A stretch of 64,000 nucleotides of DNA from Naematelia aurantialba. Lineage: Eukaryota; Basidiomycota; Tremellomycetes; Tremellales; Naemateliaceae. The notes under the pieces were generated by a model that was given only the letters and a program-made list of their open reading frames with translations, was not told where the DNA came from and searched no databases. This document shows positions 42,484 through 55,950 of this stretch, piece after piece. How positions within the stretch are numbered: the first letter of the stretch is position 1; each line of letters starts with the position of its first letter. Both the position numbers and the translations under genes were made by a program. The stretch lies in assembly GCA_021527695.1 (NCBI GenBank), contig JAKFAO010000006.1:1426001-1490000 (forward strand), in the 5' to 3' direction.

Positions 42484-45400
42484 ATGTCGTTCCGGTGAGC
42501 AACTTGCTGCCTTGCGTCTTTCCTTCCTTGCCTCTCGAAGTGCTGTGTCCTGTTCAGCATGGAAGACTTGAGACTATCTGGCTGCATCTCTCGTGCTCGT
42601 GCTCACCCGCTGACGTTCGAAAGACAAGACAAGCTCATCCTTCTTCTGGATACGGGCACCTCTGCCCACGTGCGGCAGACTGCCGCCAAGCAGCTCGCAG
42701 ACCTCGTCGTCAAGACGTTTCGCAGCTCTCTCGCCCCACCAAAGGAAGAAGATGTCAAGCCCCAAGATCCAGACGGGACGGTCAGCCTTCCGTCCCAGAT
42801 CTCCGAAGAAGATGCCTGGAACGAGGTCCTCGGAACGATCAGCAAGATCATCCCTCTCCTGAAATCGCGCTCATCCGAGAGTCGTTCGGCGGCAGCATAT
42901 GCACTGGGCATACTCGCCTCGTCATTACCCCCATGGAATGCAAACCTGTCTGCCAACATTCCATCATCGTCTACCAACCCGATCGATCTCGCTTCGCTCC
43001 TCAAGTCTGGCCAGACGCTACTCGCCTCTGCAGGGAGGGAGTACATTGCGAAACCCGTGGCTGACAAGGCCAAGCGCCGGAAAGCTATGATGGGCTCTCT
43101 GGGTCTAGGCGATGGAATCATGGGAGACGACATGGACAAGATGTTCGATGACGACGACGATGCGATGGATGGTGCTGGATCAGCAGCGGCCAAGAAGGAG
43201 GAATCAACGGTCAGCGCCGCTCCACCAGGGACTCCGAAAGACATTTTTGAAGGCCTCAGTGCGCGCCAAATCATCATGCTCAAGCGCAAGAAAGGCGCAG
43301 ATCTGTCACACGAAGCAAACAAGTAAGAAGGTCTCTTACGAGTCTCAACGCATTCAGCTGACATCGTCCAGATTGCGGAAGTTGAATCAACAAGCTTCTG
43401 GCGTGGTTTCAGATGCATCGACCCCATCAACAGCTCTCCCCACTCCACAGCCATCTCCCCCCGCTCCGGACCAAAAGCCCGGCGTTGTGACTATTGATCC
43501 CGGCGCCAAAGCGCGAGCAGCAGCAGCTGCTGCTGCTGGCGGCGCAGTAGAGCCCGTCTTAGACGCAGACGGTAACCTTATACTCGAAACCAGCGAAGGT
43601 ACCACTCTACGTGTCGAAAACAGTCGGTCACCCTGGATGACAGTGCTCGACGAGCTTGCTCCAGGGCTTACGGATCCCGCCTGGCAGCTGCGGCACGGTA
43701 GCGCCCTCGCCATTATGGAAATACTGTCTCCCGTTGCTTCTTCCCTGCCGACGTATGACTTTCTCATCGAACTCGCTAGGCAGTTGGTCATGCTTCTTGC
43801 CTTGGATCGGTTCGGCGACTTTGTGGGCGATACCGTCATCGCTCCCGTCCGAGAGACTGCGGCACAATGTCTCGGTGTCCTCCTGAAGCACATGGATATG
43901 ACAGGGGTTCGAGAGATGCACGAGAACTTGATGGGCATGGTGCGACAGCCATGGGCGAAGAGAGGCAAGGAAGCAGAAGGCAAAGAGAGGGGCGAGAGAT
44001 TTTCTTGGGAAGTCCGGCATGCAGGACTGCTGGGGTTGAAGTATGAGGTCGCAGTCCGAGGGGATCTCATAAGCAAGAGGATTCCCAAAGAAGACGTCGA
44101 GCCTGATCTTCAAGCCCAAGGAGTAGACTTGATGCGGGATGTCGTGCAGGCTGCGGTCCTGGCGTGAGACTCAACGCCCGTCTTCCGTGAGAATTACTAC
44201 TGATCTGCTTCAAAGATTGTCCGATGTCGATGATGATGTTCGCACGGTGGCCGCTTCTGCTCTGTTACCAATCACAGGACAGCTTGCCACTCAACTACCG
44301 ACACGTGAACTCGCCCAGGTTGTCGACACCTTATGGGACTGTCTTGCAGGAGAGGGTGATGAGCTGGGCAGTAGCGTGGGTGCCATAATGGATCTGCTTA
44401 GTAGGTCGAGTCGGTGAACGCGAGCATATCGTTAACATCTGCAGGTGCTTTGATAGGATATCGCGAAATCATAGAGCTCTTGCAATCAGAGACCGGGTGA
44501 GAGAATCCACGTATACTCTAGCCAGGCTGACTGATTTAACAGGCGATCCGCCCGGGAGCTCATCCCGCGAATCTATCCGTACATTCGCCATACCATCGGC
44601 TCCGTACGGCTTGCCGTGGCCAAAGCTCTTCGCACTCTTGTCGCCTCCGAGAGCCTCAATCAAGGCGAGTTACTAGGACACGATTTTTTCTCTCTTCTCT
44701 TCCAGAATCTGGTCTTGGAGGAACGAGGCGATATACGAGCATTGTCCTGGGGCGCGTTCGAACTCGGCCTAGATCAACTGAAAATGGGCGCCGCGGAGAT
44801 GGTTAACGTTGACGAGTGGTATGCGATGGTGATGACACCCGTTGGTGTGCCCCTAGACCCAGACTTGTTTACCTGGCCGAAAGGCAAGCGAACTGGCGGG
44901 CACGATGTCGACAAGGCGATGATGGCTGGTGATATGTCATTGGTCACATCAGATACGGTCATGCAGACTCGGATTGCGGCGGCGAAAGCTCTCGGCGTAC
45001 TGCGGCGATGTAATCTTACCGAGGTATGTTGTAAACGATTGAGCTAGGCTGACCATTGTAGGATGTGGGATATCTTGATCGGTATCTGTCCTCAGGCTCT
45101 GCGCATCAGATATCGTTGGCTTCTATCATCATCCAAGAATGGGCATTGGACAACGATCTCCCCAATCCTGAAGCAACGAAGAAGAGCTTGGCGCTCGGAA
45201 AGACAGACCAAGACGCCACGCGACTTGCGGAAAAATTGGTCCGCCTAGTCGAAGCACCACCGCCTACGACCTATAGCGAGATGACGACCGTTCTGACCCG
45301 TATCGCTGGGGATTGTCAATCACTTCTCAACGCCTTTGCCATCGAAGCCAAAGTGTCCAAAGACAAGATCCCGTCTTTGCCACAAAAGGTTGATCCCTTG

Positions 45401-48400
45401 AGTACTTCATCGAGCGTATTTACACTATCTACGGCGCAAATGGCAGTCGGCAAACACTTTGACGCATTGTCGAACCTCGTGCCCAAGACCCAGAAGCTTG
45501 CTATCTCTGGACTGAAGGATCGCCAGAGAAAGGTCCTTGGATCCATTGGCTATTTTTCCGTTCTCAAGGGGCGATACGACGTGCAGGTCTCAGCTGCGGT
45601 TGCAGGTGCTTTAATTGCCCTGAGGATCATGCCTGCCAAGCTCGGGCCGGTGATAAAGAGTGTCATGGATGGTGTCAAGGTAATTGACTAGTGGTTCTTA
45701 TGCTGGCCGTACTGACTCCAATGTAGAAGGAAGAGAATGAGATCCTGCAGACAAGGGCAGCAGAGTCAGTGGCAGCCTTTGTTGCATATTGCTCTTCGCC
45801 ATTGTTTGACAGACCGATCAATCCATGTGACAAAGTTGTCCGCAACCTATTTACCTTTCTTTGCTCCGACACGTCTGTTACTCCGGTATTTTCTGCCGTC
45901 GCAGGTCCCGAAGGCATCATCAGCCTTCGTGAAGAAAAGGCGATACCGAAGAAGCCAGGAATCGGAGGCATCAAGGATATACCGGAAGAAACGGAAGCGC
46001 AGATAGAAATGAGGGTGACTCGACGTGGTGCTTTGGAGGCCTTCACTGCCCTGGCCCGCATGTTCAAGGAGAATATCGTAGAGAGTGTACCAAGATTCTG
46101 GGAAGGTATCAGTGCCGCTCTCTTGAGTCTTCCATCTACTGGTAAGAATCTCTTGGTCCATATAAGTTGTAAGGCTGATGATTCTGGTGGTAGGTATCGA
46201 CGAGTGGGATGCAAAGCTCAAAGAGTCCACATCAAGCGGCCAGGATTTGATCGATTGTATGACCTCTCTCCGTCTCATCGCGCCATATCTCGACACATCG
46301 CTCCACGGCCGACTCGTTTCGCTATTCCCACCCATTATCTTCGCTTTGCAGAGTTCATATGGTGTCGTCCGTCACACTGCGGCCAAATGCCTCGCTGTTC
46401 TGTGTGACATGATGACAGATCAAGCGATGAAGGAGGTCGTCGATAATGTCGTGCCGCTTGTTGGGGATGCCAAGCGTACTGCTTCAAGGCAGGGTGCTGT
46501 CGAGGCGGTTCATCGTGAGCGTCCCATATGAACGATCCTGGTCACGCTGATACGGATTTTCAGATATCATCAAGCTGCTGGATATCAAAGCACTCCCATA
46601 CGTCCTGTTCCTGATTGTTCCAATTCTTGGACGCATGAGCGATCCAGACGAATCTGTCCGATTGCTCTCAACGGCTACTTTTGCGTCGCTGGTCAAGATG
46701 GTTCCCCTTGAAGTGAGCTGAGGTTGTTATGCCGATACACGAGAGCTCACAGTTTGCAGGCTGGTATTCCGGATCCTCCTGGTTTCTCGGCTGAGCTGCT
46801 GGCAAAGCGCGACGAAGAGCGCAAATTCCTCATGCAGCTTCTCGACGGGTCCAAGGCTGAGCAATACCGCGTCCCAATCGAGATCAAGGCGGACCTGAGA
46901 CAATATCAGCGAGATGGCGTGTCGTGGCTGGCTTTCTTGGCCAAGTACCAGCTGCACGGTATTCTATGTGATGGTGAGCATACAAGCCTCAGAGTTGTGA
47001 TAGCTGACTTATGATCGCATAGATATGGGTCTGGGCAAAAGTCTGCAATCCATCTGCATCATAGGCAGTATGCACTTTGAGCGAGCAGCGAGGCACGCCA
47101 AGACTGGCTCGGTGGACTCGGCGCACCTTCCGTCTCTCATAGTTTGTCCGCCGACCCTGACGGGACATTGGTACTACGAGATTCTCAAATTCACCTCTTA
47201 CCTTACCCCCTTGCAATATACTGGAACATCGTATGAGCGAGCTGCTCTTCGATCAAAGATCGCCAAGGCCGACGTCGTGATTGCGTCTTACGAGTCGATC
47301 CGAGCGGACGTCGCCGAGCTCAGTAAGATCGACTGGCTGTACTGCGTGCTTGACGAGGGGCACATTATCAAGAATGCCAAGACCAAGCTGGCGGCTGCTA
47401 TTAAGCAGCTGAAAGCGCAGCATCGGCTCTTGCTGTCTGGCACTCCCATCCAGAACAATGTGCTGGAGTTGTGGAGCTTGTTTGACTTTCTCATGCCGGG
47501 TTTCCTAGGCAGCGAGAAGGTATTCAACGAGCGATTCTCCAAGCCTATCTTGGCAGATCGTGATGGCAAGGCGACGCCGAGAGAGCGGGAACAAGGTGAG
47601 TACTTTCTCATATGAGGACATCTTGGGGCTGACGAAAGGAAAGCCGCTGTCGCCCTTGAAGCTCTGCACAAGCAGGTCTTGCCATTTTTGCTCCGTCGAC
47701 TGAAGGAAGATGTCCTGCAAGATCTGTCACCCAAGATCATTCAAGACTATTACTGCGATCTATCACCGGTTCAAAAACAGCTATACGACGAATTCTCACA
47801 CTCGTCTGCGGCGGACGAAGCGGGTCAAGTCTTGTCGTCTGACGCGGCGAATGGGATTGGCCAGCAACACGTGTTTCAGAGTTTACAATACCTACGGAAA
47901 TTGTGTAACCACCCCGCTTTGGTATTGGAGAACCAACCCGAACTGTGGAAGCAGGTACAAAGTCGTTTGGGTAACATCCCACCTATACACGATATCTCGC
48001 ATGCGCCCAAGCTCGAAGCTCTGAGGTCAGTACCAGGCCTCGCGAACATCATCCGCATGATACGATGCGTCATTGTATGACTTTGCTGACTATATGTATA
48101 GGCAACTGTTGCTGGACTGCGGCATTGGCTTGCCAGCTGGAGACAAGCTCGGCGCCCAAGCCGACGAATACTCGCAACACCGTGTCTTAATTTTCTGCCA
48201 ATTGCGCCCAATGCTAGACCTCATCCAGCGAGACCTCTTCGCAGCTCTCATGCCGACTGTATCATACATGCGCCTGGACGGCCAGACAGACCCGAAGAAG
48301 CGACATGCCGTCGTTCAGACCTTTAACAACGATCCGCGCATCGACGTCCTGCTGCTTACTACCGGTGTGGGTGGACTGGGCCTCAACCTCACTGGCGCGG

Positions 48401-49042
48401 ATACTGTTATCTTTGTGGATCACGATTGGAATCCCATGAAGGACTTGCAGGCGATGGACCGCGCCCACCGACTGGGGCAGCGAAAAGTCGTTAATGTGTA
48501 TCGATTGATCACGAGAGGCACGCTGGAGGAGAAGATCATGGGGTGAGTGGTGGTCCGCCCTCCGTGCTGGATCTCCTGCTTCTTGTTCTTCTCCCTTGCT
48601 GCTGCGCCGCCTGTTGTAATGTGGTTCCGCTCCTTTACCGTTATCCTCTTTCGCAGCAGAGTCTAGTGGACCGTTGCGTCTGTACGATGCGGTTGCAGAG
48701 GCAGACGCGGACAGCACACTGATGCGATGCAGACTTCAACGCTTCAAGCTCAACATCGCTTCGTCTGTTGTCACGCAGCAAAACGCTGGACTGGGATCCA
48801 TGAACACCGGGGAGGTACTGGACCTATTCAAAGTCTCTTCAGAGGGCGAGGGCGCCAAGCCGGCGAAGCCGAGCACGGGACCCGTGTCAGCTAGCAAGAT
48901 TCTTGAAGGGTACGTACTGGGCTGTTTCTGGCTGTTTCTCTTTGCAAAGTGCAGTGGCTGATGGGGGGTTAGGCTGGACGACTTGCCTCCCGAGGACGAA
49001 TATGCCGATTTGTCATTGGAGAAGTTTATGAGCAAGGTCTGA
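42484..49042 (+). CDS. MOT1: Mot1/BTAF1, TBP-removing Snf2-family ATPase
   Basis: Mot1 strips TATA-binding protein from DNA using ATP. The gene has many exons. The first is only MSFR (42484-42494), spliced over 129 bp to QDKLILLLDTGTSAHVRQTA, the N-terminal HEAT repeat. HEAT repeats continue to about 46700, including the acidic DKMFDDDDDAMDG insertion and repeats such as LSDVDDDVRTVAASALLP. The Snf2 motor follows: LRQYQRDGVSWLAFL, DMGLGKSLQSICIIG (Walker A), VCPPTLTGHWYYEI, YCVLDEGHIIKN (the DEGH box typical of Mot1), LLLSGTPIQNNVLELWSLFD, VLIFCQLRPMLDLI, TTGVGGLGLNLTGADTVIFV and QAMDRAHRLGQRKVVNVYRL. The C-terminus ends DLPPEDEYADLSLEKFMSKV. Introns are mainly 45-70 bp. I see no frame damage. 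Confidence 0.95.
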
Positions 49043-49398
49043 TGCCAGGGACGCGAAGGATGGAGGGCGGCACACGAAGGGTGGAGGATGGCAGTAACGG
49101 GATGGCAGTAACGGGATAAGGGATCAATACCTGTCGGCGCACTATGTCGCATGTCGCTCCAAGAGTGTCAATATCTTGCATTTCACTGTTTACCTGCATA
49201 TGATCGATTACGCATGTACACTCACATCTAGCATCTGGATACACATGCCATGCATCTTGCACATACATCTTGCACGTGGGAACCATCTACTAACTTGTGT
49301 ATACGTACGCACCTTTCAACATGGACACCTCGTTCCTCAGGAGACGTCCGAGCGAATGCCTCGAGGTGAGCCGGGTGCCGTATCTGCAATGATCAGTC
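49043..49398. other. Intergenic region after MOT1
   Basis: It contains a short repeat (GGATGGCAGTAACG, about 49087-49115). An ATG at 49321 opens a 20-codon frame (MDTSFLRRRPSECLE), but no splice phase joins it to the next ORF. Confidence 0.35.
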
Positions 49399-49851
49399 AT
49401 GAGTATTGGTGTCAAGAGGGAATACCTGGAATCGACCGGTCCTCGTATTGAGATAGGACAGTCTCTCGCGTCTGAAACAACCCAGGGGCGTCTGGACTGG
49501 AAAGTCGTTGCATCTGGAACTGTACATTGCATCTGGAGTATCGACGTCACACCTATCAAGATGGAGAATATCAACGGATATATGCTACAGATCTATGGGC
49601 CACATCTCGACTATACCAAGCGGCGCGCTGTTTGGTGCACGATGGATTCGGCCTTCGTCGTCATACACATTCCGGCGACATTTAAGACATTAATCACCAT
49701 TCTCGCTCAACTCCATCAACCTTTTGGCGCCGCTCCATATCGGCCGATTGCCTGCCTCCTCGCTTCTCCCCTTCCGCCCGACTACACGTTGGTCCTTGGT
49801 CATCGAGCCTTTCTAATACGGAGACGAATGGATTCTAAGGAGTTGAGTTGA
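49399..49851 (+). CDS. Small orphan protein, 150 residues
   Basis: An uninterrupted ATG-started frame with globular composition: GVKREYLESTGPRIEIGQSL, TVHCIWSIDVTPIKMENING, MLQIYGPHLDYTKRRAVWC, AFVVIHIPATFKTLITILAQ. It reads like a beta-rich fold. No family is recognised. The true start may lie upstream if there is an unrecognised exon. It converges on the membrane-protein gene, with stop codons only about 75 bp apart. Confidence 0.5.
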   Translation: MSIGVKREYLESTGPRIEIGQSLASETTQGRLDWKVVASGTVHCIWSIDVTPIKMENINGYMLQIYGPHLDYTKRRAVWCTMDSAFVVIHIPATFKTLITILAQLHQPFGAAPYRPIACLLASPLPPDYTLVLGHRAFLIRRRMDSKELS

Positions 49852-49925
49852 GTGGAGTGGAGGGCAATAGGACGATCAGGAGGCCGCTTGGAGACCAGAC
49901 GGAGACAGAGGACGACGTAGCAACA

Positions 49926-51549
49926 TCAGACGTTGTCGTCGGTCGCCCGGACCTCCCCGCCACCCGCCACTGCCCCCTCCTGCCCCGCCAACAAGCTCGT
50001 CCGCTCGTCCGGGATCTGGTTCGGGCTCTGGTCCTGACCGAGGACAGCGCGTACTTCGCCGACAGTCACGATCTGCTCGGGTGGGATCGGGGTGCCTTCG
50101 GGAACGGGCACGACGTGGCCTGAGCGTGTGCGGCGGTGCCGCCGGGCCTTCTTGGCCGACGTTCCTGCTGCCCAGGGCTTGCCGGCGCCTACACGCACGT
50201 GAGCAAATAGATGCAGAGGGAACGAGAACGAGAAAGACAAAGAGGAGGATGGGTCGGGATGAGACGAAGGTGAGGCTCACGCGCAGCGATTCCGGTGAAA
50301 GTCAGCATCAACGCGGCGGCACCCGAAATGATCGCCGAAGCGACTCCAAAAGTAAAGGATTTGTCTAATAGCACTATCAGCCCTGTTCTGCTCAAGAAAT
50401 CTGAGGCTGTGGGGATCGCAAGCGCAGATTCCCCGGTCAGAGGCACTCACCCAGGTGGCTGCCTGGCGCCTCGAACCGCCCGTCTGTCCTGAAGACATGC
50501 AGGATCAACGCAATCGACAGGATTTGCAACAAGCAGTGTATGAGCATGGTGCCAGAGACGAGCTTCCACTGCTGTCGCCGTGCCCTTGCGCGAGCCGTTT
50601 TCTGTCCTACGAATGGGGGCATTAGCACATATGAAGGAAGGAAGGAAGGAGGGAAGGAGGAGGAAGGGAAGAAGGGAAGACAAAAGAGGGGAAGAAGGAC
50701 AGAGTCGAGACAAGAGCACGTTCACCATGGAAACCGGACTCACCTCGATGCAGGAAGATGAACAATAGGCTGACAAGGCTGACGAGGCAGGGTACGAGCG
50801 AGAGCTGAGCACTGTAGCCTGCCGTCGACCAGAGCACGCAAAACTTTTCGCCAAATTCGGCACATTCGGATCTGCAGATATCAGACGAGCTCTAGACAAC
50901 CTGGAATGTCTTCCAAACGGTGATGAAGCTGCACAGAATGTGGATTGTCTTTAGGCAGCGCTGATGCACGCCAACGCACCGGGTAGGGAATTCCTGGCAC
51001 TGCCAGCCATCGCCCTCGTTATCGATGAGTCCGATTTCGGGCATCGCGTAGAACTCTCCCGCTCCCGGGGACGGCAATGGATGGGACGGCATCAGGAACA
51101 ATGAGTTGGGCATGGGGGTTTTGCGGGTACACCTGACCACATCAGCTGGGCCGCAGTTCTAGAGAGGCGTGGAGCAGCATACCGCCGGTACAGTCCGTAC
51201 CTAGATCCCGCAGCGTCAGCTTCAGACAGCATCAGGTGAGTAGTCATCGCTCACTTGGTCTCAAATTCCAGTGGACCAGGGCTCCGAACGATGACATGGA
51301 TCAAATCCGCGATCTGTCAAATGAGCATCAGCATCAGCATCTTCGTGATGTCCACATCAGAATCGTCGACTGCAAGGAGATGAAGCTGCATGGGAGAGAT
51401 GTTGAACTCACATAGATGTTGAGCAGGGTCAACGTGGTCGCAGCGAGCAGAAACAGGAGCGATACGAGGTATGGCGACTTGCGCATGGTGTGTTTGTACC
51501 GCCGCGCGGCTTGTTGTGTGCCATGTTCTTCGGCGATCTTGATGGGCAT
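49926..51549 (-). CDS. Four-span membrane protein with a Cys-containing extracellular loop
   Basis: Exons join to a tetraspan protein. The basic N-terminus (RRYKHTMRKS) leads to TM1 (PYLVSLLFLLAATTLTLLNI). An external loop follows with IADLIHVIVRSPGPLEFETK, YGLYRRCTRKTP, WQCQEFPTR and SECAEFGEKFCVLWSTAG, containing four or more Cys. Then come TM2 (AQLSLVPCLVSLVSLLFIFL), a basic inner loop (KTARARARRQQWK), TM3 (MLIHCLLQILSIALILHVF), TM4 (TFGVASAIISGAAALMLTF) and a cytosolic tail (RRHRRTRSGHVVPVPEGTPI) ending at 49926. The topology is claudin/SUR7/PalI-like, but sequence identity to those families is not obvious. One intron (about 50620-50750) holds a GGAAGGAAGG-type repeat. It is divergent from MLH1. 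Confidence 0.75.
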
Positions 51550-51830
51550 GGTGATCGTCGACTTCAGAGTAGAAGACTGCGTTCCAAGGTTATTGTATCT
51601 GATGTAAAATCGAGTAGCGGGTTCTACGGGGACAAAGGTTTGGGCAACCAGTGCTTTGCGAATCGAGCTGTGGATGAATCACATGACGTCTCGGCGATGA
51701 AGCGCCGCGCCAGTTGGAGAAATTATCAGGCTCACCACAGACGCGCTCGTCGCTCCCCGGACTGCCAGTACGATCTTTTCTGCAGGTTGTGCAGTTTTCT
51801 TTTGGCAAGAGGGCAGCGGGACACCATGTC

Positions 51831-54774
51831 ATGAACAACAACGAGATGCAAGTGGAGTCGGAGCCACCAGTGGTCGAATACGAGCCGTCTGGCCCTCGGC
51901 CTATCAAGAAACTCTCCAAAGACGTGATCAACCAAATCGCGGCCGCAGAGGTGAGAGACACTCTTCCCCCACCTTTGCCCCACTCTGACGGTCATTTCAG
52001 ATCATCCATCGGCCTTCCAACGCCATCAAGGAGCTGATTGAGAACTCGCTGGACGCCGGCTCGACATCTATCAAGCTGACGATCAAGGATGGCGGGCTCA
52101 AGCTCATCCAAATCACCGACAATGGGCATGGCGTAGCGCGTGCCGACCTGCCGCTCCTCTGCACACGGTATGCGACTAGCAAGCTCAAGGCCTTCGAAGA
52201 CCTGCAGAGCCTGAAGACGTATGGATTCAGAGGGGAAGCGTTGGCCAGTATCAGCTACTGCAGCCATGTCGAGGTGGTCACCAAGACCAAGCATGACGGG
52301 TGCGGGTGGAAGTGAGTGAGCCATGGAATCCCAGACGAGCACAGCTGCAGGAACAGAGGCAGAGCTGACCATCGTCTCACAGGGCGCAATATGCCGATGG
52401 AGAGCTTGTTTCTCCAAAGCCGGGGGTACCGGCAGATCCACGTCCCGCAGCCGCCAATGACGGCACAATCATCAGCGTGAGCGACGGTTCCTCTCACTGT
52501 CCGCGTAAATCTGCTCACTCCGAGTCACAGGCTGAAGACCTGTTCTACAACATGCCGCTGCGTAAGCGTGCATTCAAATCTGCATCGGACGAGTACAATC
52601 GCATCCTCGATGTGGTGCAAAAGTACGCAGTGCACAACCCGCATGCCGCCTGGGTGTGCAAGAAGGTCAGTCTCTCAGTGCGAGCTCCAGTGAAGCTGTC
52701 AGCGGTAGAAGCGTCTGATGTTCGTCAGGCCGGTTCGGCTTTGCCAGATATCTCGACACCCACAGCAAGTACGTCGAGAGCGAACATCTCGCTCCTGTAC
52801 ACCGCGTCCCTGGCGGCCGACCTGCTTGAGGTTCCATCTACAGTCCTTCAGCCACAGCATCTCGGCGCCAGCGTTCGAGGCTGGGTGAGCAATGCTAATA
52901 CGAATTGGGCGCGCAGAGGTGGATGGCTGTTCTTCATCAACAGTCAGTTCCAGCAGATCCTAGACGAACGATATGATGCACACACACGGGTCGCACAACA
53001 AGTGGCTGACATGCCCAGATCGGCTGGTCGACTCGAGCAAGATCAAGAAAGCAATCGACTCCTTGTACACTGCATATCTCGCAAAAGGCGCCTCACCTTG
53101 GGTCTACCTCAGGTGAGACTTTCAAGTATTTCTCGACACGCCTCGCTCAAGGTATCTATAGCTTAGACGTTGATCCCGCCAAAGTCGACGTGAATGTGCA
53201 TCCTACAAAATCCGATGTGCACTTTTTGAACGAAGACGAAATGGTCGTGGCAATTGTCGGTGCAGTCCAGGCTGCGCTTGCCAATGCCAACACCTCGCGC
53301 ACCTTTACCGTCCAAGTAAGCCAAGGTCATGGAGTCCATGCTCCGCTTTGCTGATCTGTCAGACCCTTCTCCCAGGCGCGCCTAATCCTCAAGACCGCCC
53401 AGACGGCGTGACCGCGCCGCGCACCAAGTCCGCGCCAAACTACAAAGTTCGCATGGATCCTACAAATCGGACGTTGGACAGTATGATTGCAGTTTCGGAT
53501 CCGTCACAACTAGCGGCATTTACGGAGGGCGAAATTGCGCTCGATATCGAGGGACGACCGGCCAAGAGGCGAGGAGTCAACGAAGATGAGCCAATCGAGC
53601 TGGAGGAAGATGGTGTTGACGGCGGGGAGGGAGAGGATAGTCTGGCTGACGGATCGCGAGAGAGGACATGGGCAGTGACTGTCGGCGAGGGGAAGAAGGC
53701 CAAAGAAATCCCGGAAAGCGCCTGCGAGTTCAGTAGTATCCTCGAGCTCAGGCGGGCTGTCAAGAAGCGGGGCAATGTCGGTGAGTCGAAATGCCAAACC
53801 CGTGAACTGTCGAGCTCTGTGCTGATTGTGCCCCGTTTTTCAGAAATGCAGGAAATGATGCAAGGCCACTCGTTCGTTGGGATAGTTGACAGAGATCTAT
53901 GTCTCTCGCTAGTGCAGCATGGTACCAAGCTATTTCTGCTGAATCACGCCGTCATAGGGTATGTCTCCCGTAAGAGGAGCTCGGTCGGGAGGATCACTCA
54001 TCGAATGACAGGGATGAGCTGTTCTACCAACTAGCTTTGAGGCAATTTGGTGCCCTTCACCGCCTTCGTCTCGAGCCTGCGCCGCGACTCGATGATCTCC
54101 TCCGACTGGCAGCGAACGACGAGCCGGGACTGGTTGCTGCGGGTCTTGTGGTTGAAGATGTGGTCCAGGCACGTCCTGTTTCTTTCCTTGATTCTGTGCC
54201 AGTCATGCGCTGACCACGTATGGGTAGAAAGTAGCCAACGTCCTGCTAGAGAAGCGTGAGATGGTCGACGAATATTTCTCACTCCGGATGAGCGAAGCTG
54301 GGAATGTAGAGAGCCTGCCCATGGTCTTGAAGGGCTACACGCCCAACTTGGACCGCTTGCCGCATTTCTTGCTATGTCTTGGGACACGAGTGAGTGCACA
54401 TGTCCTCATACCGTGCCCCATGACGTGATATTCTGCGCCTCTAATTCAATCCATGCCCGTCAAGTTAAGGTTAGAAGGCGTCCCGCTGACAGCAAGTCAA
54501 GGTGACCTGGACGTCAGAGAAAGAGTGCTTCGAGACGTTTCTGCGCGAACTGACATTCTTCTACTCGCCTCGCCCATCAGACGTCGACGCATCAGCGTCT
54601 GATGCTCAGAAACAACATCGCGATTGGCAGCTTGAGCATGTCATGTTCCCTTGCTGTCGGCGGAAAGAGATCATTTGGCCACGCGCGAGGGAGATGGGTG
54701 GATCAGCAAGAGAAGGCGTCGTTCAGCAGGTTGCGAATCTGCCGGATTTGTTCAGGATCTTCGAGAGGTGTTGA
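51831..54774 (+). CDS. MLH1: DNA mismatch repair protein MLH1
   Basis: A MutL-family ATPase that pairs with Pms1 in mismatch repair. Twelve exons add up to about 745 residues, in frame. GHKL ATPase motifs are [75 protein letters not shown] and [15 protein letters not shown]. The transducer motif is [20 protein letters not shown]. After an acidic linker comes the C-terminal dimerisation domain: [53 protein letters not shown], and the terminal FERC that typifies eukaryotic MLH1. The intron near 54160 could use a GT donor at 54160 or a GC donor at 54169, a difference of 3 residues. The 281-bp gap to the membrane-protein gene is a shared divergent promoter. Confidence 0.96.
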
Positions 54775-55013
54775 CTGTCTTGGGGCGTGGCCTACCTGCA
54801 TTTTTGGCGTTTTCTCTTCGACGGGTTTCGCTGCGGGCAGTCTTGAGCCAGTCGCGCAGAGTCTCGTATGAGATGAGGTCTCATCGAGTAGAGGTAGAAG
54901 GGATTGAGTGAGTACAGGTCGGTTAGAGTGATACCTTGCATCTCATTATACCTGCATGTTGTGCCTGTAGTAAATTTCAATCGACCCCTGCATGCTCAGA
55001 ACTGTTGCGCCGC

Positions 55014-55950
55014 TCAACGTTGCTGCCTCATGACCTTTTCGGCGTCCTCCTTCTCGTCCTTTGGGAGGGGCACGACTTTGGGCACACCGATAGCATTCGC
55101 TTTCCGGATCATCTACTTGGATCAGCATGTGCCCTCTTGCTCTTCTGGCACCAGTCACGAGAATCAGGTGTAGGCGGCTGGCCTCGATTTCGCCCCAGAC
55201 ACAAGGGATAGGGGGATGGACGTACCGACAACAACGCGTTCTCCGGAATTTGCTCCATCGGCCGATCTTGCAACCTCACAATCTTGCCCTCCGCGGCATC
55301 TGAATAAGCCAGCAACGTCGTGTGCATCGTAACGGACCGAGCGGCGGTGGGTAAAGGGGCTTTGAAGACGAATGTGTGGTCTACGTCGATGGCGATTTCA
55401 GTGGTTGGGACTTGGCGACCGGTGCCGGACGTGGCGGTGGTTTGGTCGAGGGAGGAGATGAGGTGCGAGTTGGTGGTGGCTGAGGTGCAGATGGTGGGGA
55501 GGTGGAGGAGTTGACCGCCTGGTGTGGTCAGTACTGCATTCTGCGCCCCAATTTCGAGATCTGCTACCCGTCTTACGGAGGATGAGGGAAAATAATGACA
55601 CGGATTGAGGGTCTGTATAGTGGTTTTGATTCTGCAAAGCCGGAGAAGAAGGAAGGAGAGAGAGAAAGTAGGAAGGACTGGCAGATCGAATCAAAAGGAG
55701 ACAGAGAGACCTGACACTGACCAACCTCTTCCCGGTTCTTGCAGCTGGCAAACAGGTCCTCGTACACCGCATCCTCGGAAAAGTTGTCGATGAGCTTTGC
55801 CATTGTCCCCTTGGCCTGGAACATGTCGAGCACGATCGCGGCATGTCGGCGCTGAAGCTCGGTCGGTGAGAGTCCCGGCGCAAAGTTGAGCGCCATGGGG
55901 TCGTTGCCGGGAGAATGCAGCTCTACTTCACTGACTTGTTTGTCTGTCAT
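55014..55950 (-). CDS. NTF2-like/SnoaL-type small protein, function unknown
   Basis: The start at 55950 gives MTDKQVSEVELHSPGNDPMA, then LSPTELQRRHAAIVLDMFQA and LIDNFSEDAVYEDLFASCKN. Together these resemble the first helices and strand of the SnoaL/NTF2-like fold (family pattern: DAVFEDP...GR). Later exons carry QLLHLPTICTSATTNSHLIS, TEIAIDVDHTFVFKAPLP, LLAYSDAAEGKIVRLQDRPM and a Lys/Glu-rich end (KVVPLPKDEKEDAEKVMRQQ) stopping at 55014. Introns near 55620-55730 and 55510-55600 have weak donors, so the middle junctions are tentative. The gap to MLH1 (54775-55013) shows nothing notable. Confidence 0.65.

Noticed and set aside
49321..49375. Upstream exon for the 150-residue orphan
   Set aside because: No donor/acceptor pair keeps the frame into 49399; left as intergenic.
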